Below the pieces are notes generated by a model that was not told where the DNA came from, did no database searches, and saw only the letters and a program-made list of their open reading frames with translations. Position numbers and translations under genes: made by a program. Shown in pieces: positions 45,233 to 52,488 of a DNA stretch of 64,000 nucleotides. Origin of the DNA: Desertimonas sp963786985. Lineage in GTDB: Bacteria; Actinomycetota; Acidimicrobiia; Acidimicrobiales; Ilumatobacteraceae. Location of the stretch: contig CAWBBL010000026.1 of assembly GCA_963786985.1 (NCBI GenBank), positions 62,001 through 126,000 of the forward strand, written 5' to 3'. How positions within the stretch are numbered: position 1 is the stretch's first letter; every line of letters starts with the position of its first letter.

Positions 45233-46275
45233 TTGGCGGCGGACCCGGGACGGCGAGTCCGGTCCGGACGGAGCTGACGACGGTCACCACGCTCAGTGCC
45301 ACGCTCCATCACGGGACCGAGGTGGAGGTCGTCGACGGGCTCGAACCGGCCACGCCGTACGAGCACCACGGCATCAGCTTCGCCACGCTGGCGCGCCCTT
45401 CCGGCCAGCTGCAGTGCAGGTTCGCCACGGTCAACGACGTCCACTTCGGTGAAACCGAGGCCGGCCGCGTGGGCACCAGCGCGCTCGGCCCGATCATGCG
45501 CGTTCCGCTGGGTGCTGCGCCGTATCCCGAGGTGATGAACGGCGCGGCGGTCGCCGAGTTGATCGAGGCCGACAACGTCACGCCGTGGGCGGCGGTGGTC
45601 GCCAAGGGCGATCTGACGTCGGAGGGCACCGACGAGGAGTTCGCGGCGTTCGAACGCTGCTATCGGACACCGTTCGGGGAGCGCCTGTTCGCCGTCCGGG
45701 GAAATCACGATTGCATCACCGGTCAGACGAGGTATGCCGGGGACCAGTGGATCGAGCTCGACGGGCTGGCCATCGGTCTCCTCGACACCGCCCTGCCGGG
45801 GCACTCCCGCGGCGACCTCGACTCCGAGCAGCTGGACTGGCTCGACACGCTCGCCGAGGAGTCGACGAACCCAGTGGTCGTGATGGGCCATCATCCTCAG
45901 CGCCTTGGTCCCGAGTCGGAGGACCCTGGATTCTCGCTCACCGCCGAATCGAGTGCGGCGCTCGACGAGGTGTTCGCACGCCGCCCATCGATCGCCGCCT
46001 ACATGGCGGGGCACACCCATCGCCATCGGGTCAGGCGGGCGGGCGGTGGCATCCCGAGCATCGAGGTCGGGTGCGTCAAGGACTTTCCGGGAACGTGGGC
46101 CGAGTACCAGGTCTACGACGGCGGGATCCTGCAGATCGCCCATCGTCTCTCGTCGCCTGCGGCACTGGCCTGGAGTGAGCAATGCCGCGGGTTGTACGCC
46201 GACTTCGGCCTCGACTACACGGCGTACGCCCTCGGCCGCCTCGACGAACGCTGCCTACTGATCCCCTTCCGCTGA
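45223..46275 (+). CDS. Metallophosphoesterase with N-terminal beta domain
   Basis: Protein of 350 residues from GTG 45223, which overlaps the AccE-like stop. The first 65 residues (TLHHGTEVEVVDGLEPATPYEHHG) look like the fibronectin-like N-domain of purple acid phosphatases or PhoD. The catalytic part has ATVNDVHFGE, VVAKGDLT, VRGNHDC, VVMGHHPQ and MAGHTHRHR, all the binuclear metal ligands. There is no signal peptide. Substrate unknown. Confidence 0.8.
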   Translation: MDLIGGGPGTASPVRTELTTVTTLSATLHHGTEVEVVDGLEPATPYEHHGISFATLARPSGQLQCRFATVNDVHFGETEAGRVGTSALGPIMRVPLGAAPYPEVMNGAAVAELIEADNVTPWAAVVAKGDLTSEGTDEEFAAFERCYRTPFGERLFAVRGNHDCITGQTRYAGDQWIELDGLAIGLLDTALPGHSRGDLDSEQLDWLDTLAEESTNPVVVMGHHPQRLGPESEDPGFSLTAESSAALDEVFARRPSIAAYMAGHTHRHRVRRAGGGIPSIEVGCVKDFPGTWAEYQVYDGGILQIAHRLSSPAALAWSEQCRGLYADFGLDYTAYALGRLDERCLLIPFR

Positions 46276-46285
46276 ACCGCGCCCT

Positions 46286-46332
46286 GATCGGTGAGCCGCT
46301 CCGTCGGGAGTCACACGCTCCGCTCACCAATC
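46286..46332 (+). terminator. Possible terminator hairpin before rmuC
   Basis: GATCGGTGAGC (46286-46296) and GCTCACCAATC (46322-46332) can form an 11-bp stem with one mismatch, 11 bases after the phosphoesterase stop. The loop is long (25 bases) but partly self-complementary. No U-run follows. Confidence 0.4.
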
Positions 46333-46375
46333 ATCGAAACCGTGGGCATCCGCGACGCTGTGACACCCCCTTGTC

Positions 46376-47575
46376 ATGCTCTTGGATATGAACGTGATCG
46401 TTGTCACAGCCATCATCGCTGTGGCCCTCCTGGCCATTGCCGCCATCGCCCGCGCCGTTGCGACGTCCGCCCGGCGCTCGTTCGCCGCGGCCGTCGATGA
46501 CCTCAATCAACGGCACCTCACCGAACGCGATGACGCCGTGACCGCAGCTCTGCGCCAGGTCGACGTGCTCAATCGCAGCCACCTCGACCAGGCCTCCGGC
46601 CGTCTGCAGGCGGGGCTCGACGCCAGCAAGGACGTCATCGGTGCCAACCTCGATGCCGTGCGGGCGGAGATGCGCGGCGAGCTCAACCGCCTCGGCGAAC
46701 TGGTTGCCGCCCTCGGCGACTCCAGCGCCGAGCGCTTCGGTCAGGTGGACGCCTCGTTACGCAGCCACACCGAGGTCGCCTCGATGCTGGCGAACACCAC
46801 GAAGTCCCTGCAGGAGGCGCTGGCCAACCCGCAAGCCCGCGGTCAGTGGGGCGAACGGATGGCCGAGGACGTGCTGCGCCTCTGCGGCTTCGTCGAGAAC
46901 GTCAACTACCGCAAGCAGTCCCAGCTGCGCAGTGCCGGGGGAGACGGCGCCAGCGGCCGTCCGGACTTCACGTTCGAGCTGCCCAAGGGCCACGTCCTGC
47001 ACATGGACGTGAAGTTCCCCCTGGCCGCCTACCTCCGCTACCTCGCGGCGACGAACGACGTCGAGCGGGCCGAACATCTCAAGTCGTTCCTCCGTGACGT
47101 GCGGGCGAAGGTCAAGGACCTCGCCAAGCGCAACTACCACGAGGGCGCCGAACGCTCGGTCGACTACGTGTTGCTGTTCCTCCCCAACGAGCAGCTCACC
47201 GGGTTCATCCACGAACACGACCCGGGTCTGCTCGACGACGCCCTCACGCAACGCGTCGTGATGTGCTCGCCACTCACGTTGTTCGCGTTCCTCGGCGTGA
47301 TCCGTCAGGCGTTCGACAACTTTGTCGTCGAGCAGCGCAGCGTCGAGATCCTCGAGCTGGTCGGTCAATTCGGGGTGCAGTGGCGCAAGTACACGGCGTC
47401 CACCGACAAGTTGAAGCGACATTTCGTGTCGCTGCACAACGAGTTCGACGAGCTCACCACCACTCGCGAACGGGCGCTCGACCGCTCGGTCCGCCACATC
47501 GAAGGACTCCGTGACCAGCGTGAGTTGCCCGCCGACGACATCGCCCCACTGCGGGCCGTCGGCGACGGCGGGTAG
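46376..47575 (+). CDS. rmuC: DNA recombination protein RmuC
   Basis: Protein of 399 residues. An N-terminal membrane helix (VIVVTAIIAVALLAIAAIARA) and a coiled coil (to about 160) lead to the RmuC nuclease-like domain: RGQWGERMAEDVLRLCGFVENVNY, GRPDFTFELPKGHVLHMDVKFPL, LLFLPNEQLTGFIHE. This domain resembles the restriction-endonuclease fold (D and K of the LxMDVKFP segment). RmuC limits inversions at short repeats, of interest given the many repeats here. ATG 46388 is the alternative start. It lies just before xseA. Confidence 0.9.
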   Translation: MLLDMNVIVVTAIIAVALLAIAAIARAVATSARRSFAAAVDDLNQRHLTERDDAVTAALRQVDVLNRSHLDQASGRLQAGLDASKDVIGANLDAVRAEMRGELNRLGELVAALGDSSAERFGQVDASLRSHTEVASMLANTTKSLQEALANPQARGQWGERMAEDVLRLCGFVENVNYRKQSQLRSAGGDGASGRPDFTFELPKGHVLHMDVKFPLAAYLRYLAATNDVERAEHLKSFLRDVRAKVKDLAKRNYHEGAERSVDYVLLFLPNEQLTGFIHEHDPGLLDDALTQRVVMCSPLTLFAFLGVIRQAFDNFVVEQRSVEILELVGQFGVQWRKYTASTDKLKRHFVSLHNEFDELTTTRERALDRSVRHIEGLRDQRELPADDIAPLRAVGDGG

Positions 47576-47610
47576 CGCGGCCATGCCATCCCGGTAAGAC
47601 TCCAGCTGTC

Positions 47611-48966
47611 ATGTCGCAGCCAGAGCTCGACTTCGGGTCGTTCGACGAACCACACGCCGACCTCCAGCCCGAGGGGACGTTCACCGTCAGCCAGCTCGCC
47701 GACGTCATCAACACCCGGCTGCGCGCCGGTTTCGACGACGGCGTGTGGGTGCGTGGGGAGATCCAGGGCTGGAGTTCGCGAGGCCCGCACGCCTACTTCA
47801 CGCTGGCCGATGATCAGGCCGACACCAAGGCGGTCGTGCAGGTCGCCTTCTTCGCCCCGCAGCGTGAGCGGCTGCGCCGGCTCCTCGAACGGCATCGCCT
47901 CGACCTCGGTGACGGGATGAAGGTTCGCATCCACGGCTTCCTCGACTTCTACGCCCCGACCGGCAGGCTGACCCTGAAGATGGGCGGGATCGACCCACGG
48001 TTCACGCTCGGCGACCTTGCGCAGCAACGCGACCAGGTACTGCGCCGGCTCGTCGCCGGCGGGCATCTCGATCGCAACAACCGCCTCTCGCTGAGCCCGG
48101 TCCCGTTGCGCATCGGAGTCGTCACCAGCGTGGGCAGCGCCGCCTGGCACGACTTCGAGAACGAGCTGCGCAACAGCGGCGTCGGATTCCGTCTCACGGT
48201 GTGCGACGTCCGCGTGCAAGGCGATCGTGCCGTCACCATGGTGGCCCGCGGCGTCGAGCTGCTGGCTCGGCGTCCACTCGATGCCGTGGTGGTCATCCGC
48301 GGCGGCGGGGCGCGCAACGAACTGGCCGTGTTCGACGCCGAGGAGATCGCCATGGCGATCGCCAACGCCAGCTTGCCCGTACTCACCGGCCTCGGCCACG
48401 AGGTCGACCGCAGCATCGCCGACGAGGTCGCCCACCGTTCGTTCAAGACACCAACGGCGTGCGCCCAGTTCCTCGTGCAGTCAGCGCGCGACTACCTCGG
48501 CCGCGCCGAGCGGGCCTATGGGGCAGCCATCGTGCGGGCTCGGGAACGTCTCGACAGCGCCGAGCAGCGCCTCGGTGACCGCGCCCAGCGCATCGCCCGC
48601 CGCACTCATGCCGCCGTCGGCCGTGCCGACGAGGGGTTGAACTCGCGGGCATCGTCGTTGCGGCGTGGAGCGCGGCGCCAGCTCGCCACCGCCGAGCGTC
48701 GCATCGCCGTGGCGTCGTCGCGTCTGGCCGTGCGACCACAGCAGGTGCTGGCCGCCGAGCAACGCCATGTCGACGCCCTGGCGGCGCGGGCGCGAACGCT
48801 CGACCCGGTGGTGATGCTCGAACGCGGGTGGACGATCACGCGGGGGGCCGATGGGGTGATCCTGCGGTCGTCGGTGGGTGTGGCGGTCGGTGCCGACCTC
48901 GAGACGCAGTTCGCCGACGGCCGTCTGCGCAGCACGGTGGCCGTCCGCACCGAGGAGAAGTCCTGA
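47611..48966 (+). CDS. xseA: Exodeoxyribonuclease VII large subunit
   Basis: Protein of 451 residues. The N-terminal OB-fold is FTVSQLADVINTRL to TLADDQADTKAVVQVAFF; the catalytic core has IGVVTSVGSAAWHDF, VVIRGGGARNELAVFDAEEIAMAI and LTGLGHEVDRSIADEVAHRSFKTPTACA. A long basic coiled coil follows. With XseB it degrades single-stranded DNA. Its TGA overlaps the ATG of xseB. Confidence 0.95.
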   Translation: MSQPELDFGSFDEPHADLQPEGTFTVSQLADVINTRLRAGFDDGVWVRGEIQGWSSRGPHAYFTLADDQADTKAVVQVAFFAPQRERLRRLLERHRLDLGDGMKVRIHGFLDFYAPTGRLTLKMGGIDPRFTLGDLAQQRDQVLRRLVAGGHLDRNNRLSLSPVPLRIGVVTSVGSAAWHDFENELRNSGVGFRLTVCDVRVQGDRAVTMVARGVELLARRPLDAVVVIRGGGARNELAVFDAEEIAMAIANASLPVLTGLGHEVDRSIADEVAHRSFKTPTACAQFLVQSARDYLGRAERAYGAAIVRARERLDSAEQRLGDRAQRIARRTHAAVGRADEGLNSRASSLRRGARRQLATAERRIAVASSRLAVRPQQVLAAEQRHVDALAARARTLDPVVMLERGWTITRGADGVILRSSVGVAVGADLETQFADGRLRSTVAVRTEEKS

Positions 48967-49218
48967 TGTCCGATCACGACCGCCAACCCCGGCACTCCGT
49001 CGCCGTCCGAGCCGGGCTACGCCTCGGCGCTCGCCGAGCTGGAACAGATCCTCGGCGAGCTCGAGGCCAGCGACGTCGACGTCGACCAGCTCGCCGACCG
49101 CGTCGCCAGGGCGACGGCGCTGATCGACGTGTGCCGGCAGCGCATCGGCGCAGCGCGGGCGCGCATCGACGAGGTCATCGCCGACCTCGACGGGCCACCG
49201 GCGGCGCCCGACACATGA
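48966..49218 (+). CDS. xseB: Exodeoxyribonuclease VII small subunit, apparent frameshift
   Basis: Small helical protein of about 83 residues. The body is clear in one frame: YASALAELEQILGELE and VDQLADRVARATALID, the XseB signature. That frame has no start codon after the xseA stop. ATG 48966 in the neighbouring frame reads MSDHDRQP and joins the body if one C is removed from the CCCC run at 48987-48990. So the start and body are separated by one apparent extra base. Its TGA overlaps the next ATG. Confidence 0.78.
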
Positions 49219-50294
49219 CCGCCGCCCGGCTCACGGCGACCGCGCCGCCGGCCAGTCTGTCGGCGATCGCGGCGCGGGTCACCGAGCGGGTCGTCAGCTT
49301 CGTCGCCGCCGAGGGTGCGCGCTGGACCGCGCTCGACGGCGATCTGGCTGGCCCGTTCAACGAGATCCGGCGGATGGTCGAGGCGGGTGGCAAGCGCCTC
49401 AGACCGGCGTTCTGCCAGTGGGGGTTCGTCGGAGCAGGTGGCCGAGCCGACGACCCGCGCGTCGTCGACGCCGGAGCGGCCTTCGAGCTGATGCATGCCT
49501 TTGCCTTGTTCCACGACGACGTGATGGACGACGCGGCGAGCCGTCGTGGCGGGCCGACGACGCACGCCGTGTACGCCGATTCCCATCGCCAGGCCGGCTG
49601 GTCGGGCGAGTCGCGCCGGTTCGGCGAGGGAGCGGCGATCCTCGTCGGCGATCTGGCGTTCGTGCTCGCCGACGAGCTCCTCGTCGGTGCTTCCGACCCG
49701 GTCTGGCGGATGTGGAACGAGCTACGTACGGAATTGAACATCGGACAGTTCCTCGACATCGTCGGGTCCGTACGCGGCGAGCGGGGCATCCAACGGGCCG
49801 AGCGGATCGCTCGGTACAAGAGCGGCAAGTACACGATCGAGCGGCCGCTGCACCTCGGTGCCTTGCTCGCCGCCCCCGAGCGGGCAGACGAGCTGCTCCC
49901 GCAACTGTCGCGCTACGGACTGCCCCTCGGTGACGCCTTCCAGATGCGCGATGACGTGATCGGAGTGTTCGGTGACAGTGCGATCACCGGCAAGCCGGTG
50001 GGCGGCGACCTCTTGGAGGGCAAGCCGACCCCGCTGCTCGCCCGGGCAGTGGCTGGGGCGACACCGGCCCAGCTGTCGGTGCTCGGCCGGGTGGGTGCCG
50101 CCGACCTCGAGGCCGAGGAGATCGCCGCCATCCAGCAGGTCATCATCGACACCGGGGCCCTCGACCAGTTGGAGGCGGCGATCGACCGGCTCAGCGACGA
50201 GGCGATCGACGCCCTGTCGACGATGGCCATCACCGAGACCGCCCGCCACGAACTGGTCGACCTCGCCCACTACGTGGTCGGCCGCGCCGGTTAG
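49215..50294 (+). CDS. Polyprenyl (geranylgeranyl-type) diphosphate synthase
   Basis: Trans-isoprenyl diphosphate synthase of 359 residues. The first aspartate-rich motif is DDVMD (101-105) with GGKRLRP before it; the second is QMRDDVIGVFGD. The residue before the first motif (LFH) is small enough to allow C20 or longer products. It provides precursors for carotenoids, quinones or membrane lipids; the product length is not certain. The ATG overlaps the xseB stop, which makes an xseA-xseB-synthase unit. Confidence 0.9.
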   Translation: MTAARLTATAPPASLSAIAARVTERVVSFVAAEGARWTALDGDLAGPFNEIRRMVEAGGKRLRPAFCQWGFVGAGGRADDPRVVDAGAAFELMHAFALFHDDVMDDAASRRGGPTTHAVYADSHRQAGWSGESRRFGEGAAILVGDLAFVLADELLVGASDPVWRMWNELRTELNIGQFLDIVGSVRGERGIQRAERIARYKSGKYTIERPLHLGALLAAPERADELLPQLSRYGLPLGDAFQMRDDVIGVFGDSAITGKPVGGDLLEGKPTPLLARAVAGATPAQLSVLGRVGAADLEAEEIAAIQQVIIDTGALDQLEAAIDRLSDEAIDALSTMAITETARHELVDLAHYVVGRAG

Positions 50295-50312
50295 TGCCTA
50301 CGATTCCGGCTC

Positions 50313-50729
50313 ATGCGCGCGCACTGGACGTCGCTGCCCGTCGTCGCGGCCGTCGCAGTCGTCGGAATTGCTGCGTGCTCGAACGATGACGACCCGCAGA
50401 GCGGCCCGACCCTCCCGCCGATCGCCACCTCCTCGACGACGTCGACGACGCTCGCTGTGGCGACGACGTTGCCGCAGTACTACGAGGTCAAGCGGGGTGA
50501 CACGTTGACGTTGATCGCCGCGGCGTACGCCATCCCGGTGCAGGCGTTGATGGACGCCAACCAGGTCACCAACCCCGACGACATCCAGGCCGGGCAGTTC
50601 CTCGTCATCCCGCGCCGCGAGGACATCGTCGCGGTCGCCTTGCCGCCCACCGTCCCGGGCCAGACGGCGCCGCCGATGCCGACCCTCGCCGGAGCAACGA
50701 CCGTCGCCCCGACGACCACATCCTCCTGA
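50313..50729 (+). CDS. LysM-domain lipoprotein
   Basis: Exported protein of 138 residues. The lipobox is GIAAC with the Cys at 22. A Thr/Ser-rich linker precedes one LysM domain (YYEVKRGDTLTLIAAAYAIPVQALMDANQV, then IQAGQFLVIP), which binds peptidoglycan. The tail is Pro/Thr-rich. TACGAT at 50299-50304 ends 8 bases before ATG 50313. Confidence 0.9.
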   Translation: MRAHWTSLPVVAAVAVVGIAACSNDDDPQSGPTLPPIATSSTTSTTLAVATTLPQYYEVKRGDTLTLIAAAYAIPVQALMDANQVTNPDDIQAGQFLVIPRREDIVAVALPPTVPGQTAPPMPTLAGATTVAPTTTSS

Positions 50730-50742
50730 CAGCCCGTGCTCT

Positions 50743-50810
50743 CATTGCGAGCGACCGAGCGCGAGCGAGGGAGCGGCAACCGACGGCCTGCGTCGCCGGG
50801 GAACGCAATG
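50743..50810. repeat. Intergenic repeat family D, copy 1
   Basis: A 68-bp element bounded by CATTGCG and CGCAATG. Inside it has GACCGAGCGCGAGCGAGG and GCCGGGGAACGCAATG. It lies 13 bases after the LysM stop and 46 bases before the next gene. Copy 2 is at 57913-57980. Confidence 0.85.
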
Positions 50811-50856
50811 GAGGGTGCCCGGATCGCGGCCGGGCCGGCCCCTAGGCTGACGACCC

Positions 50857-51564
50857 ATGAGCTCGTTCTGGCCCACCGCCGACCACTGGAGTACGCGCAT
50901 CCCGTTGGCCACACCCCACCCACGCCTTCGGGCCCTCGACGAGTCGGGGTTCGTGGCGCTCAGCGACGCCGAGTTCGAGGTGCCTCGCGAGCAGTATCTG
51001 GCCCTCGAGTACATGGACTGGAAGAGCGGCGGCGACACGAACTTCGCGCCGATCGCCTCGGCCGACGGCCAACTCGACTGCCGCGGCTTCTGGGACAAGG
51101 GCAAGACGGACAAGGACGCCATCTGGACGTCGAACGCCGACATCGTCCCCCCGGTTCGTGATTACGTCGAATCGGTCGGTGTCAACTTCGGCCGCGTACG
51201 GATCATCAAGCTCGAGCCACAGACCCGCGACGAGGCGATCCGCTCGATCCACCGCGACGACAACAACCGGTTCAACCCGGACAACGAAGGATGGGTCGTG
51301 CGCTCGTGGGTCGAGCTCACGGACAATCCCGACAGCTACATGCTGCTGATGGACAACGGGCCAGACGGCCTGCCCGATCGCGACACCGAGGTTCGGCTGC
51401 CGTTGCACAAGGGTGCCCGCTTCCTCGTCGACACTCAACGTCTGTGGCACGTCGTCGTGCACAACGGTCACGCCCCGCGCTACGCCCTGATCAGCAGCTT
51501 CGAGTCGGGCCCGGCGCTGGAGCGCTGGGTCGACAAACAGCGTGCGCCAGCGCCGGCGATCTGA
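50857..51564 (+). CDS. Aspartyl/asparaginyl hydroxylase-like 2-oxoglutarate oxygenase (putative)
   Basis: Protein of 235 residues. IHRDDNNRF gives a possible H132-x-D134 pair, LWHVVVHN the distal His198, and PRYALISS an Arg208, the order expected of the jelly-roll Fe(II)/2-oxoglutarate oxygenases of the AspH type. It is rich in Trp and Asp in the first 90 residues. The substrate is unknown and no partner gene is adjacent. TAGGCT at 50843-50848 ends 8 bases before the ATG. Assignment rests on motif order only. Confidence 0.6.
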   Translation: MSSFWPTADHWSTRIPLATPHPRLRALDESGFVALSDAEFEVPREQYLALEYMDWKSGGDTNFAPIASADGQLDCRGFWDKGKTDKDAIWTSNADIVPPVRDYVESVGVNFGRVRIIKLEPQTRDEAIRSIHRDDNNRFNPDNEGWVVRSWVELTDNPDSYMLLMDNGPDGLPDRDTEVRLPLHKGARFLVDTQRLWHVVVHNGHAPRYALISSFESGPALERWVDKQRAPAPAI

Positions 51565-51625
51565 TTCGATCAACAATCTGACGATCGGCGCGTGAGGTTC
51601 GGCGCTACGGCGCTATGTTGTCGCC

Positions 51626-51830
51626 GCTCCTTGCTTGGCGGCATTCGACTCGGCGGAGTTGAAAGGGAGCACTGAGGCGGCACGGCGATGGAGTGATCAC
51701 CCGCGTGGCGGCGTCGCGGTGCGAGTCCCGTCGCAAGGAGCCAGTGTGGCCGAGTGCCGGTCTGGGCGACCGCCGCACGGACCGGCTGGCGAACGGGCCC
51801 GGGGTGTCGACCCCCGGGCCCGCCACTGGC
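51626..51830 (+). ncRNA. Candidate structured non-coding RNA
   Basis: The 316-bp space from 51565 to 51880 has no convincing gene. TATGTT at 51614-51619 is a -10 match whose expected start point (6 bases on) is exactly 51626. From there GCTCCTTGC (51626-51634) pairs with GCAAGGAGC (51733-51741). CCAGTG (51741-51746) pairs with CACTGG (51824-51829). CCGGTC (51757-51762) pairs with GACCGG (51780-51785). GGGCCCGGGG (51795-51804) pairs with CCCCGGGCCC (51812-51821). The nested arrangement over about 205 bases suggests a folded RNA. I could not match it to RNase P RNA, tmRNA, SRP RNA, 6S RNA or a known riboswitch. Confidence 0.45.
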
Positions 51831-51880
51831 AACGGTGACGTCCATCGACCTCGACGGCAACGTCGCGGGCACCTACGGCT

Positions 51881-51950
51881 ATCTGGGCGGTCCGGTTTCC
51901 GGGCGGTTGGCCGCCCAGATCTCGTTGTGGATCGAAGGCCGCCCAGAACG
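51881..51950. repeat. Intergenic repeat family A, copy 7
   Basis: ATCTGGGCGG at the left, GGCGGTTGGCCGCCCAGATC in the centre and AGGCCGCCCAGAACG at the right. The right half, including TGTGGATCGAAGGCCGCCCA, matches copy 2. It lies between the candidate RNA and the convergent DUF192 gene. Confidence 0.85.
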
Positions 51951-51976
51951 ACTGACGTCGGCGCCGGGCGTCCCGA

Positions 51977-52477
51977 TCACGAGCGGGTGATGCGGGCGCC
52001 GGGACCGATGCCGAGGTCGTCGAGCTCGCCGGCGGGCACCTCGAGGGCCATCAAGAACGGCTCGTCGGGGGCATAGCGCGCGCACGAGGCTGAAGACGGC
52101 TCGAGACACGGCTCCATCTCGGCGCTGTCGACGAATCTGCCGTCGGCGTCGAGAAAGGCGATGTCCAGCGGCATCGGTGTCTGCCACATGTAGAACCGGG
52201 CGACGCCCTCGCTGTCGAACACGAACAGCATCCCCTCGGCCTCGCCGAGGTCCGTCACGTCCATCAGCCCACGACCGCGCTCGTCGGTGGAGTCGGCGAC
52301 CCACACGCTGATCGTCCGATGTCCGCCGTCGGTGGTCGTCACCGACACCTCCTCGAGGTCGAATCCAACGGGCGAGCCAGGTACGACGGACTCGTCCGTC
52401 TCCACCTGCGGAGCCGTCGAGGCCGACCCATCGTCGTCTGCGCACCCGGCCAGTGCCCACCATGCCGCGGCGAGCAC
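51977..52477 (-). CDS. DUF192 family lipoprotein
   Basis: Protein of about 166 residues. The start is probably GTG 52477, 12 bases after the upstream stop, though the resulting signal (LAAAWWALAGC) is short. A lipobox ALAGC fixes the protein to the membrane. The DUF192 domain is visible in ISVWVADSTDERGRGLMDV, GMLFVFDSEGVARFYMWQTPMPLDIAF and PDEPFLMALEVPAGEL. The family has no firm function. It follows the mutase gene closely. Confidence 0.8.
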   Translation of the reverse strand: MLAAAWWALAGCADDDGSASTAPQVETDESVVPGSPVGFDLEEVSVTTTDGGHRTISVWVADSTDERGRGLMDVTDLGEAEGMLFVFDSEGVARFYMWQTPMPLDIAFLDADGRFVDSAEMEPCLEPSSASCARYAPDEPFLMALEVPAGELDDLGIGPGARITRS

Positions 52478-52488
52478 GATCCGCCCGC

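Noticed and set aside
51626..51830. Cobalamin riboswitch, tmRNA or tRNA-like identity for the candidate RNA
   Set aside because: Fragments such as GGTGCGAGTCCC and AGCCAG occur, but the CCCGCAACTGT core, a tag frame and a full cloverleaf are missing. No gene follows that it could control.
51754..51990. A 78-codon plus-strand frame running through family A copy 7
   Set aside because: Half of it is repeat sequence and the other half lies in the stems of the candidate RNA; no domain is seen.
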